DNA from: Daphnia carinata
Lineage: Eukaryota > Arthropoda > Branchiopoda > Diplostraca > Daphniidae
Length of the DNA stretch: 64,000 nucleotides
Assembly: GCF_022539665.2 (NCBI RefSeq)
Contig: NC_081334.1
Span: 6,480,424 to 6,544,423, forward strand
Reading direction: 5' to 3'
The notes beneath the pieces are model-generated. The model was given only the letters and a program-made list of their open reading frames with translations. It had not been told where the DNA came from and searched no databases. The position numbers were made by a program, and so were the translations under genes. The stretch's first letter is position 1, and every line of letters starts with the position of its first letter. Below, piece after piece: positions 35,946-48,792 of the stretch.

Positions 35946-38635
35946 GCTAAGGACCTTCTTCTCTATCTTACTGTTTCACAAGCGGTTTTTTTTTTCTTTC
36001 TTGATAAGATGTCAACAGCCGAACAGCATCATGGGACTCATCTTTGACACACTAATTGATTATCCACGGCTGCTCGATGAAAACTGTAAAACAAAGAACA
36101 AACATCGATGGAAACTGGGTCGCACACACACATGGAACGTCTATGCCGTGTCAACAATGTCGCATCACAACCGATCGTATAGAGGCTCTGGCTTACAAAC
36201 GAGAACTGAGCAGGGGGGAGTTCGGGTCGGCTAAGAGCGTAGTCACGCACGACTCATCCAGCGCAAGTCCGACCCGGCTGTGGGTCTTTTGCCCGTCAAC
36301 CCTCACATCATCAACGCGGCCCGTAGAAAGCGCAAGAGTGGACGGACAAAACCACACACACACTCACATAGACCGACATGACACACGCACATAGCGAAAC
36401 AAAAGACAAGAGAGTCAAAGGGGACAGGGGGGGAGGTAATGTCACGTGCTGGACGTTACGATTCACGATCCGGGTGAAGGGGGTTACCCCCCCCCCCCCT
36501 CCATAAAAGATTAATGGAAAAAGCCGGACGGTTATGCGCAAGAAAGAATTCAAATTTTCAATTGTAAAATGCTAATTTAGACAAGCACTTGGTACCTGTC
36601 TAGTTTTACTGGAAGTTTACGAATTTAAAATTTGTTAGTGTTCGGATGACCAAGGTCGGTGGGCTGGCGACCTCGATTTATTATGGATGATGTTCCTGTT
36701 TGAGCTTCCGTGATGAGACTTCCAGAGCTTCATCCATTATTCTGATACAGTAGCTTATCTTATATCCAACCTTGAACTGGATACTAGTACGTCTTCGATA
36801 GCGATTCCCATTGTCGGTTGAAACTGGTTAACTGAAATAAATTTTTTTTTGTTTTTTCGGTTCTCTGAGATTCGTGATTGTAACATTTCCAGACGCTCAA
36901 GTTCTTTCTTGACGAAATGGGAAACAATCATATTATTACATCCAGGTAATGGTGAGAATTATGCGTCAGGCGAAACAAACCCTTCACACTAGGAGATACA
37001 TAAATTTAAAAAGCTCGCGTCCGACGCATCCATCTTCTTTTTTTTCCGCCCATTTCTTTTATTTTCTTTCTTCGCGTTATCTCACGCGGCTGCGTAGAAT
37101 CGGGCGATTTTTTTTTCTCCTCCCAAAATGCGGTTTAATGGGGTATGTAGTTGTTCCGGACGTCCATGAGTTACTTACGAAGACACGAACGAAATCCGAT
37201 CGAGTTTGAAAAGTGAGTGTTATTGCGGTGTAAATTCAAAACACATTACCGTCATCATAGCAAATAATGCGTCCCATATGTGTGAACGCGCTTTTATATA
37301 TTTTTTTTTCTCAAACCGTTGGGTGTAACATTCGGCCAAGCCCAATTATCTTCTCGAGGATAATGACCGCTGCGTATAGCTCACGGTGCCTTCCTCTGCC
37401 CATTTTCCGGATGTTCCGCGCTTTGAATTCTCAAGTAGGCAAAAGGGCAGCTCGAAGGACGCGTGCGTCTGCTTTTTATTTTCTTTCTTTCTTCATTTTT
37501 CGTGACACATGTCGTGACTGTGCCAAACCCCCGGTACCCCATCCCATCCGCCCTTGGTCAATCTATTATAGACTAAATCCACGCAACATTTTTTCCTCCC
37601 CTCTAACGTAGAGAGGAAGGAAAAAGAAAAATTCGAGTCCTTTTTGTCCGCATGTACATAATGGATTGCATTTTTAGACGGACGTATGGGTGCCACCGGC
37701 GCCCGGGATCGACAAGATATATTGAACATTCACGACGCTAGATGGCGTTGATAGTAATACCATTTCTTTTGCTGTTTACTTACCTGTTCAGGTAAGGGGA
37801 GAGCGCGAAACACCTGGCTTGTCCCTCCCACGATTATTAGAAAGACCTGGAGGCTACAAAAGAAGAAAAAGAAGAGAAGGGATTGAGAGAGAGAAAGAGA
37901 GAGAGGGAAAAAAAAAGGGGGCGTGAGGAAGAAGAAAATATTGAAAGAGCCCCTATCTGGCGAAACGGCTTCTCAGTGCGACACCGACCGAGCAATAGAA
38001 CAGAACGCAAAGTGAACGATCGATTTTTCACAATCGATTTCCACCTTTCGGCAAACAGTGTGTGCAAATCTGACGTCCTCACAAGAGCAATTTCGATTCG
38101 ACTGCTATCACACATTTTTTTTTTGCTACTCAAAGTGCCTCAGTGACCTTGTGTGTTTCGCGTGGTGCCATCACCGTCTATTTTTAGAAAAGACAACGAG
38201 GAAAAAAAACGCAGCCAACAAAATCAACAAGAAGTAATTCCGGAGTCGCTAGGAAGTACTATGCTTTCAAGCAGGTGAATTGTCCAAAATGTTTGATTGC
38301 CATCAAATTGTAGACAACGCTAGACATACAACACAAGAGACGGTGAGAGAGAGAAGGGTGAAGGCTTCGTGTGCCAGCCATGCCCAGCCGGAGGGAAGGT
38401 GCCATGAAGGTGGGAGGGGGTTTTTTTTGTGCGGGGAATGTAGGAAGAAGACGAAGGGTCATTTCCTACAATTTTTTCCCTTTTTTTTTTTTGGACCCCC
38501 CCCCCCCCCTCTCCCTAGTTTCAATATTTTAATCCCCTCAATCTTTGTGGCTTTTTTTTTTTTTTTTCAATTTTGCGTTTTATTATGCACTATATGACTA
38601 TCGTGACGACCGAGTTATATAATAACGAGTCTGAT
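35946..38635. other. Divergent intergenic region between kinase and DOMON genes
   Basis: The two genes point away from each other, so both sets of 5' regulatory DNA should lie here. A purine-only GA-rich tract (about 37857-37945) and a C run (about 36487-36499) were noted. No coding sequence was recognised. A 5' UTR exon of the kinase may lie near 36000-36100 but cannot be fixed. Confidence 0.45.
37857..37945. repeat. Homopurine GA-rich tract
   Basis: About 90 bases almost exclusively A and G on the + strand, including GAGAGAGAGAAAGAGAGAGAG. Such tracts bind GAGA-type factors and can form triplex DNA. It lies in the divergent promoter region of the kinase and DOMON genes. Confidence 0.6.
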
Positions 38636-38640
38636 TATTG

Positions 38641-38708
38641 TGTATAAATCGACTGGAACCGAAGCCATTTCATGTCTCTCACCGAACGTCTGACAGAATT
38701 GGTTCAGG
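38641..38708 (+). promoter_or_regulatory. Candidate promoter and first exon of the DOMON gene
   Basis: A TATA-like GTATAAATC (about 38641-38649) is followed by a short stretch ending in a consensus donor, TTCAG|GTGAAA (38708/38709). A CAG acceptor at 39161-39163 would join this to the 5' UTR directly before the start codon at 39268. No strong initiator is seen, so this is tentative. Confidence 0.35.
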
Positions 38709-39267
38709 TGAAAACAAAAAAAAGAAAATTTACCGCATAGAAGAGAAACGATGACCAAGCTCTCTCTCTATCTACTATACTCGTACAGTTTGCTACCTTC
38801 ATGATTTGGGATGGAAAACAAAAAGTTCCCTTCTTTGTTGGTTCAATGTTTTCGGCCAGCAGCAATGGCACACGAAGAAAAAACAAAGAGATTATTCGAA
38901 TAATAAATAGGAGATGACGGAGAGAGCGAAAACATAAAGCTTGTGTGAAATCCGTGTTTTGCGTGCTGTTAGTGTCTTGAACGAGAAAAAAAAAGAGAAA
39001 GGTCCACCTTTTAAATATTTCGTTGGCAGTGCTCTCGTTATTTAGTTGATGTTCAATTAAGGCCAGTTGCCAATCTGTAAAAGTGTAATGATAGGTGGAC
39101 CACATCCATCATTTTCTATAATTGTGTCATTATTTCATAATTATTTTCTCTTTCGTTTTGCAGATTGTCTTAGAGGAGAGTGCACTAGAACTTTAAAAAC
39201 TTACTGCGGGAAAAAACAAACAAACAAAAAAACACAGCAAGCCAACTAAAAATTTCCGCTGAGTGAC

Positions 39268-42200
39268 ATGGATGCAAAACGGCATTCATGCGCGGCCGTT
39301 TGGCCGCTTCTGTTGCTGGCCATGTGCATTGGAATCAGCCGAGCTCATGTAGCCCTGACGTTCCCGCCGGCCAGGCAACCGGCCTGGGATTTTCTCGACT
39401 CTGGACGTACACCACCGCCGTGCGGCGTTCCCAAAGGTAATTCATTTCACAAACAATTTTATTTTTTAATACGAAAAAAAAAACAACAACTCGCCACTGA
39501 TCACTCTATAAAATATGAGAGAAAGCAAACAGCTATTGTTATTTGGGATGTCATCAACACGATTGAAGACCATTTTGAATTAACCCTATAACTAGGCTGA
39601 ACGCATCATTTACTGCGGTCCCATTTGCACTTCAACATTCCAATTTCTCTTCGTCTTCTTGTTATCGATAAGTTTGCTCACTCGAGCGTATTTACAGTTA
39701 TTAAGAAAAAAAAAAGGCCGTGCCTTTTTTTTCCTCCTCCATCATCCCTTTATATCTAAAAAAATTCATCGTCATCTTCTTTTTTATGCACTGCGTAGGT
39801 TCTTATAGGGTACGTTTACTTTTAACGATCTCACCTTCCGGTGACGTCATTTCCGTGATCCAGGCTCAGTTAATGTCGTTAAAATACGTGTAAAAACTCC
39901 GTTCAATTACGTATGCGGAAATATTAACGAGAAGAAGAAGAAATATACAACCGCTAGAATTAATAAAAGAAAAAAAATAATAATCTTCGTCTTGGCGTCG
40001 GGACGACTGGTTATAAGCAACTTGTTTTTTATTTTGGATGGAGGAGGGATGCATTTTAACCTAAACCTTAAGAGGACATCTTGAATAATGAGGAAATGCA
40101 TTTTTTTTTTCTCGGAAGAAAAAAAAAAAATATTCCAGTTTGATGACGATACGGGATTTCAAGAAATCTTCTTTAAATTTATTCCGCGTGTGTGTTTTGT
40201 TTACGAGTTGCGTGACCGCCATCGAACTTTTGGTATAACATGACTGTCGGGAATCCACCAGCGCAAAGGTTTACGGTACTTTGAAAATGTGCCATTTCTT
40301 TCTTCTTTTATTTTTTCCCCTACGTCTTGACGTCAGCATTAGCCAACAAGACAGGCATGTTTATCTATCTGATACACTGCATTCGATTTACTTGTAAAAC
40401 TTGCATTTTGTCTGCTTTCACGGTCGACAAAATTCCTGTCTGAAGACCGAAGTTAATTGTTTTTCGTGCATAAGCAACGACGTCGTTACACAGTCCCGCC
40501 CTGTTGAAATAAGGCCGAGTTCACAACACAAATGCCATTTTTTTCTTTTCTTCCTTCTCCATATTTGTTTTGTTACAATATTGACTCAATTATTCATTCA
40601 GCCGCAAGTTCGAATCAACCGCCTCCTCTACCTCATAAAAAAAAAACCTTCAAAAAGACGGAAAAAAGTATAAGAAAACGAGCTCTTCTTAATGATCGCC
40701 ATTGTATCGAAAATATTTCCAGTTGTTAAGCTGGAATTATTTTGTAGACAACTTATTAAAAAAAAAAAAACGTGTATCGTACACCATAAGTCCTTGGAGA
40801 AAAACATCTTCCTCAATTTCACCTTTCTAACGGCCAATGACGGCTCAATGTTTTTTCTTTAACCGTTCTGCAATGCGGCCCAACTACGTGCTACCTGCAC
40901 GAGTATAGTCTTGTCTCTTACCGTGTTAAGAATTCCGTTGACTAACGTGTACCCAAAAATGATAGTGTCTATCCTCGCCGAACGAGGAATGGCAAACGCA
41001 ACATCTCTTCGGGGCTCAAACAGCAGCAGCTCGTCTGTTATCTCACATTTCCTCAGGATTATAGCTAACGGCTATACGAAGCCCGACAGCCATCGGGAAA
41101 AAGGGCGCGGGCTTTCTTTTCAATTTTTTATTTTATAAAAAAGGATTTGATTCAGAGTTGTTAAAAGAGGAAGAGGGAAAAAAAAGTGATGACCTTCTCC
41201 CAGTTAGAGGTGCGCAAGTTAAACAGAGAAGATCCCGGCAAAACTAGCCTGCCGGGTTGAACGACCTCTGGCATCTTGCCACACATTCTGACACGTAGGT
41301 GTGCAGCAATAAAAGGAGGAGTCGTACTGTGTTAGTTGCGCAAGTCTTCCAGAAGGTGAAGATCTCTTCTTTTTGAAAATAAAAAAAAAAATTGGGTAGA
41401 TGAAAAAGAGGATAAGAACAACAACAACAAAAGCAGTTAAACGAACGCCCTCTATAGCAGAAATTGTCCTTCCTCAATGAAAAGACGCAATTGTTGGCAA
41501 TAGTTCAAATGTCGCTAGGAGGTCATGGTGATTTGAACGGTTTTCTTATGTGCTGATTGCAATCGTTTAAAAAAGAAAAACGAAATAATAAGATCGATGT
41601 CAGTCACGATTTTTCAAGCTTTGAAAACAACAACAACAACACAATGAAAATGAAAAGAGAAATAAACGAAGCAAAAACTTTCACTGCCAATCAAAACGAT
41701 AGAAATGCGTACGGCCATTCACTGCCGACCGGCAATAACAAATCGATTTTTGCGATAAAAATAATAAAAACAACTTGTTTTGTTTTTGTCGTTGGCGACA
41801 ATTTGAATGCAACGACCAAGCCCTGAATGTTAAAAAGAGAAGTCGGACGCACGTAGCGCCAGTGTCTTTTCCATACCATTGGCATTACAGATTTTTATAT
41901 GCTTTTTTCGGATAGCAGCCCCGTGGTGAAAGTGGCATTCAGGGCATTTTTCGACGTGACGTTACGCTCTTTTCGTATAGAATATATATATGCTGATGAA
42001 ATTTTCCTTTTTGTTCGAAATGCGAACAGTGCACGTACACCTGGTTGGCCTTTCGGGCTTGCCTTACTGGGTTTTTTTTTCTTTCAATTTTCCCTTTTTC
42101 GGTTGCACCTTCTATAACACTAGAAATGCTTCGCTCCAAATCTCCGTAGCCAATCAAAAGATTAGCCATTTAGTTTTTTTTTTTTCTAAAGAAAATTTCC

Positions 42201-43091
42201 ATGAATAAAAAAAAACTAATAAGAGAAATTTCTCTTTTTTGTTCTGTGCAATTTTCAATTGATCACGGAAAACAAACAAAAGGAAGCCTCAAGACATCGA
42301 TTCTAAGCGGGTCGGCGTTCAATGTCACCTGGCACCTGGGCTATCCTCACCGCGGTGGCTACAGGATTCAAGTGCTGGACGCCAGCGAGAAGCCCATTTT
42401 AGATTTGACGAATGGCGGTCAACAGAACAAGAGTTCCGTCTTCGTCGAAGGCGACCCGACAGCCTTGTCGTATCTGGTTCACCTGCCCAAAGATTTCGAG
42501 TGTCGTGATTGTACCATCCGACTCATCCGGCAAGCTTCCGAATGGGGAAAGAGCTACATGTTTTGGAGCTGCGCCGACGTCGACATTATTCCTCGTAAGT
42601 CCTATTTCCATCACTCTTATCTCTTTCATTTTTGGCTCTACTAAACTGGTGTTTGAATATTTGAAAAACAAAAGGCCCCGAGTATCGAGAGACGTGCTCG
42701 GGTCACGGCAAGGATATTGCGGGCCGATGCCGCTGCAATCCGCTCTATTCCGGACACCGTTGCCAATATCGAGACGAGTGCAGCGAGGATAAGGACTGTG
42801 GCCGGCACGGCAAATGCGTCAATCTGGAGGCTACCACGCACCCAAAGAGGCAATGCTTTTGCGAGATGGGATGGTTCGGACCCCAGTGCAATAAACGTAA
42901 GAATTTTTATTTACCCTTTTTCTTTTACTCTCTCACGCTGTTCGTTCAACAATCGACCCGGAGAAGGGCCGCAGGCAAGGAACAACACCCGAACATATTT
43001 GGATCACATCCAAATAAAGAAAAAAAAAGAGATATATAGGAAAAAGAGAGAACAAAAAAAATAGCTAAAGGTCGCACGTGAAGCCATTTTT

Positions 43092-43123
<32 letters not shown>

Positions 43124-46100
43124 CGGTTTTTTACCGTTGCAATGGCTTTTTTTCGAAACGATGCAACGGTTTCTCTTCTCGCGTTCGGCCGGGATAGTGC
43201 GCGGTGACTATTGCCCGAAGAGAGGCTTCGCTCAAGCTCGCAATAATACACGCCCTTCCCTTCTTCTATTTACTGTATAGCGTTTAAACAGTCCGTAACC
43301 TACATCGCTTTTAATGGTCCCCTCGTCTTCTGTGCGCACTTCATTTTATTTTGTTTATTTGTTTATTTTTTTTTCTTGCTTCTGTTTCTCTCTATCGCGA
43401 TAAGTATACACGTATCAGATGGTCAACCACCGCTATGTTTTCCGTACATAGCGTTGGCTACACATCACACTTTTTTTTTCCAGGAAATGCTACATCACGC
43501 AATATAACCCATCCCAAAATTGCGACCAGGATTTGATTTTTCCGCAAAGACTCGGGGTCAGACAGTTTGGAATTTTCATTCAAGCTACTAATAGAAAGGG
43601 TGTGTGTGTATAGAAAGCTTTTAGTTTGCATATTTCTCTGAAATCTAATAGTGTTATTTCGAAAAAAAAAAAAAAAAACAAGAAATAAATAGAACCCCCC
43701 TTTTTTCGAAACGTATTTGAGGAATGCAGCTCGAGCAGCAAATTCAAGTTTCCTATCCAATTTTACAAGGCCAAAAAAAAAAAAGAAAGAAAAAAAAAAA
43801 AAACTCGTTTGGGGCAAGGTCTCTTTCACCGTGATTGCTATCGCACACTACGTTGTTGACAACATTGAAAAATGATTCAACATTTCGTATTACAATGCAC
43901 CTTTCATTCGATTACGTTTAAACATTCGTACAATGCAAATGATTATTACCTAATAATTTAAATTTCATGACTCTACGTACTAATAACGGTTCTCTATCAC
44001 TTTATCGATACGGTGAAATAAAAAAAACGGTTTGCCGTAACAGAATCACCGGTGAAAGATCCGAGCATCATCAATTTCGCCGATTACCGCAAGGAGGTGA
44101 TGAGCGACGCCTTCGAGTTCTACTGGCGCGTGTTGCGCAACTCGCAAGAGCTGGAGGCCGTCATGGTGGTCAAAGGCGGCACCGGGTACGCTGCAGTCGG
44201 ATGGAGACCTCTAGCCCTCACAGCCGCCTGCAAAGGCTTCCCATTCCTCGAGGACATGGCCGCATCTAATGCAACGGATCGCCATCAACATCATCCGGCT
44301 TCGTTATCCTTGCCGATTAACGCAGTTCCCACATCCGAATCAGCGGTACCAGAACCTGAGCCGGAGCCAGAAGCTGAACCCGAACCTGTTGCCGAACCGG
44401 AGCCAGAAGCGGAACCGGTTGCCGAACCTGTCCCAGAACCGATACCCGAGCCATCGCCTGAGCCCGCCATCATCCCCGCTACCAATCAAAGTGCCCATCA
44501 CGATCACGGTGATCACGCCGATCATCACCATAACACTGAACTACCGACAGCAAAACATTTGACATCCGTCAACAGCAATCGCGAAGATTTAACAGAAAGT
44601 CCGACTGAAATACGCCAAACTGTTCCAACAACCCGAAAGCCCCGTCCAAAGTTGCCGGTGCTTGGCCGTTCTCCACTTGCCCCTAAAACAAGCCCGACGA
44701 CAACGACGACAGCAGCATCTACGACGACTTCAACTACGGAGCCTAGCGCTGACATCGACACTGTCCGCGACGTGGCGTCGGTTTCGACGACGACGGGCGT
44801 CCCAACAACAACAAAGAAACTATCGCCGCTGGATCGGCTGATCGCTAAAAACAAACTCAATAGCCGCAATACGCAAACAACGGAGAAGCCTGTCGAATTG
44901 GAACCTGTCCAGGCTAAAGGATCGGTGACCCGTATCCAGCTCTCTGATCTTCCGGAAGCCGGAATCAGCACAGGAGTTGGTGGGAAAAGATCAACAAGAA
45001 ACGTGGTAGAACAAGAAATCATTTCATCATTGGCCGATTCAAGCCGACGCGAAAGACAGTAAGTTTTTCTAATGAATTATAATTAAGAAAAAAAAAAAGG
45101 GGAAGATTTAATTAAAACCGCTTGTGAATGGCTTTCGATTATTAGAATGCCAATCAGCCCGGTTGCCTTCCCTGGTCCACGCTTGAACACGTTTAATAGC
45201 CCTACGAGTTCTTTGACTGTTTTGCCGGCCACCCCAAGATTGCCGAAACCTAAACCCGCTTTCAGTCCGGTTAGCGGATCTGATGGATGGATTCCAATGT
45301 CCCCGAAGAATAACGTGCCATCTCCTACACCTGTCATCGGGTCCATTGCTCCAGTTAAAGGACCTGTTATTGAGCCTGCCATTGCGGCGGTGGACAACAG
45401 CAACGACCGAATGGATCACTTCGCCGAAGAAATTCCATTGCTTTTCACGGTTCCGTCTGGGCGCATCCCGGTCACCGTGTTTCCAACGACAGCCAGTGTG
45501 ACACCGAAATTAAATCTGAGAGAGGAAACCACCGAGGCGAAACCACCGCCGACAACAAATAAACCGACAACAAAGAAAGTACCAAGTCAAGCGGAACTGC
45601 AACCCATTACATCCGTGGAACCCGCCCCGGAACCGTCTGACGTCGTAACGGAAACGAAAGCGAAAACTTCCGATCCTGAACCTCAGCCGGAACCAGAGGT
45701 AGATGATGCAGCACCTGAACCTGAGCCTCAACCAGAGCCAGCTCCCGAACCCGCTCCCGAGCCAGAACCCGAACCCGAGCCCGCTCCTGAACCTGCAGCT
45801 GAACCCGAGCCCGCTCCTGAACCGGCAGCTGAACCCGAACCTGTCCCCGAACCCGCTCCTGAACCTTCTCCAAAATCTCCCGCCGTACAATCGGAATCAG
45901 TGGCAGAACCCGTTCCAGAACCGGAACCTAAATCCGAAACGACTGCAAGTGGCGACAAGGGACACGGCGGACATCACGGTCATCACAACCACGTCCACGA
46001 TCACAGTTCGCACGAGAAGGAGCCGGCGGATTACAAACCCGCTCACAAGTACGCTCCTAAAGCCGATTTCCACCCGATGGATTGCACGGATATCATCATC

Positions 46101-48792
46101 GGAATGGCCCGCGGCAATTACTCGCGCATCGGGGATTATTACACGCGTGACAGGTAAGAGCAACTGCAATTTCCTTTTTTTTTTTTTTTTAAACGTTGAA
46201 AGTCGATCCGCTTCGTTCAGAGAGAAAGTCTCATTCCCCAATTTACGTTCCAAAATCTAATTTTTAGATCGACTCCGCAGCTGGATAGTTTCTACGGAGG
46301 CCGTCAAGATTTGACAGCGGCTTTGGGCTTTGAGCGCGACGGCCAGACGGTCATCCTCTTCCGTCGCAAATTGAACAGCAGCGACGAAGCGGATCACATC
46401 ATCGGGGCGGATCCTATGCAAGTCATTTGGGCCAGAGGTCAGGAGCACGGCAAATATGTCCACAGTCCGCCTTCCGGCCTGGAGAAGGAGTCGGCCTCGA
46501 TAGCCGATTTCTACAAAGCTGATGAATTGAAATACCACGGCAAAGGCGACCAGCGTGGCGTTACCGTCATCACTTTTATCGGTACAAAAACATAATTGAC
46601 CACATGTTTCACACAATAACAACAACAATCTCACGCTGTGAACAAAAAAAAACAGAACGCTTTCACTTAGGAATGCAACTTTCGTGAAAACGATTTCATT
46701 GTGTAAAAAACGAATCAAAAAATAACAATCTAAAATTTTCGGTTTTTTTTTCTATAGAACCACCTGCCAAGGTTGACGTCGTTAAGAACGAAAGCCACGC
46801 TGGAGGTGATCATCAAGCTGGACCATCAAGCGCTGGCGATCACCATCAGCATGGGAGCGGTGGTCGGCATGTTCACAAGAGCAAGGCCCTTTGCGGAGGC
46901 GAGTGGAAGTATCCCGTGTCGTGCGACCCGTTCGAGATGGACTGCACCTACTACGCCAAATGGGAATATCTGGAAGGGAACGACCAGATCCGTTTCACCA
47001 TCACGGCTAATCACACAAACCGATGGGTGGCCATCGGTTTCTCTGAAACCACCTCCATGGTATTGTTTTCGTTTTGCGAAATTTTGTTTTCTTTTATTGG
47101 CACCCACGCCCCCATCGAAACGGCCAAACTTTCACGTCTCGAATTATTTCAGCCTCAAACGGACGTCGTACTGGGCTGGGTCGACCCCAACGGCCGCGCC
47201 TTTGTCGGTGACATGTGGGCCGTTGGCTATATGGCTCCCAAATTGGACGACAGCCAGGATTTGATTAACGCTACGGGTCAAATTATAGACGGCAAAACGA
47301 CGTTAACATTCCAGCGGCAACGCGTCACCAAAGATAAGGAACAGGATGTCCAGTTTACGGACGACACCTGCCTTTATTTCAAGTTTCCGGTCAACGGCGG
47401 AACTCGCAACGCAGTCAACAAGAAGATCGGCAAACATTTGCAAACACCTTTTATTTCATCCGATCGTGTCTGCATCCGCTCATGCGGATTAGGTGAGTCG
47501 CGTGACAAAACTCGTCACGTACGACGGCTTACACTAAGCGCCTCTCTTTTTAACACACCATTTTGAACAAAATCATAAAAAAAAACAGGAACTGGAAAGT
47601 TTAACGGAATTGCCTACACAACGACGCCTCCACCGCCCACGATCGCCTATAACATCGGCTTGAAAATGGTCGGGTTAGCTAACGATTTCGAAGTGCCGCA
47701 AATTGGCAGCCCCGAATTCAACGAATTGGCTGACAGGTTCGGGCGTCAAGTGGAAAACGCACTGCAAGCTGGAAAAGTGCCCGGATTCAAAGAAGCAGCC
47801 GTCACGGAATTCTTAGAGTATAACCGCGGCTAATTCGCTTCTCAAAAACGAAATTCATTTGCGAAACTAATTTCTTGTTCGTTTTAGGGAGGAAGGAGGT
47901 TTAATAGCCAACATGATTGTTGTGCTGGACAAGAAATCAACAGAAGAATTCGAACAATCGTCAGATCTGAAAATTGAAACAGAAAATGTTGTTCGAACCG
48001 CATTACGAGGTGCCATCGCTGGCGGCCAAGTGGGAACCATCCGGGTAGACCCGTCTTACCTCAAATTCGAAACGGTTCTAGGTACGCAACAACCTCCTTT
48101 GGTTTCTTAAGAAAATAACATGGAACCTAACATAATATTTGGCCAAATAACGCAGATGCTGACTCATTGGATCCGCTCGAAGTGTCCGGCCGCGGATGGA
48201 ATTCAAGCCTGACCACCATTAGTTTGTACAGCGTTATCGGCTGCATCATCGTCTTGGTCATTATCGCCATCATCCAAGCTTCGTGCACCATCTACAAAGT
48301 GTCTCGCAAGTCACCGTCGTCAGTCAACAAGGTAGCGCGCTATTTACAAATTGCCTAATTTTTTTTTGGTGGACTCGAACTGAATGCCGTTGCTAATAGG
48401 ATCAAGCGGCTGTGAATTGGCGCGATTACTCTTCAACCAACTACGCTTACGAGCCTTTCGAGACGGACGAGGCGCTGAGAGCGGCCGCTGTCTTGGCAGC
48501 AAATGGCTCTAATGGACACACGGTGATGACGGCCAGCACCACCAACGGCCTTGCTCCGAGGGCTATGCAAAGGCCACCGTCCAATGGCAGCTTGCAGTCC
48601 AAGATGACAACTGATCGAAACACAACTTACTCGTTACCGCACAAAGCCAACATGCAAGCAATGAGTAATGGCACTCTCGGACCGGACCACCAGCCAAACG
48701 GGCGGCCAAGGACCCATTCCAGCACTTCATTCCACCAGCCCGATTTCTATTTTATGCCTTCCCAACGCCGCTATTCTGGATACGCAGATTAA
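39268..48792 (+). CDS. DOMON/EGF/SEA-like single-pass membrane protein with Pro-Glu/His-rich insert
   Basis: Twelve coding exons: 39268-39436, 42283-42594, 42675-42896, 44044-45058, 45146-46153, 46268-46581, 46758-47059, 47153-47492, 47589-47817, 47888-48081, 48156-48331, 48400-48792; 1,557 residues, phases intact. Order: signal peptide (about 1-26), N-terminal beta domain (57-160), EGF-like Cys-rich module (161-234), first DOMON part (about 238-300), PEPE repeat (337-376) with His cluster (386-399), Thr-rich linker, second PEPE repeat (763-815) with His cluster (845-862), second DOMON part (884-1013), a second intact DOMON (about 1050-1210), a SEA-like domain (about 1245-1366), one transmembrane helix (about 1392-1414) and a cytoplasmic tail of about 140 residues. 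DOMON domains bind haem or sugars and occur in DBH-like and cuticle proteins. Drosophila nahoda may be the relative, but this is not certain. The extracellular part is inferred to be metal-binding from its His clusters. Confidence 0.85.
39437..42282 (+). other. Long first coding intron of the DOMON gene
   Basis: At 2.85 kb this is the longest intron in the window; most others are under 150 nt. The acceptor (AACAAACAAAAG|GA, 42282/42283) has a weak pyrimidine tract but keeps phase (Gly-Ser-Leu-Lys). The intron is AT-rich with homopolymer runs and contains no recognised gene. Its size suggests that regulatory elements may lie here. Confidence 0.6.
43092..43123. repeat. (AC)n microsatellite in a DOMON gene intron
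   Basis: Uninterrupted AC dinucleotides for about 28 bases in the intron between coding exons 3 and 4. Likely length-polymorphic. Confidence 0.85.

Noticed and set aside
44291-45022. Long minus-strand ORFs across the DOMON gene (Gly/Ser/Ala-rich)
   Set aside because: They are antisense shadows of the PEPE-coding repeats; the plus strand has the spliced, domain-bearing frame.
45510-45958. Minus-strand ORFs in DOMON exon 5
   Set aside because: Same cause: repeated GAACCX codons leave other frames open. No recognisable domain.
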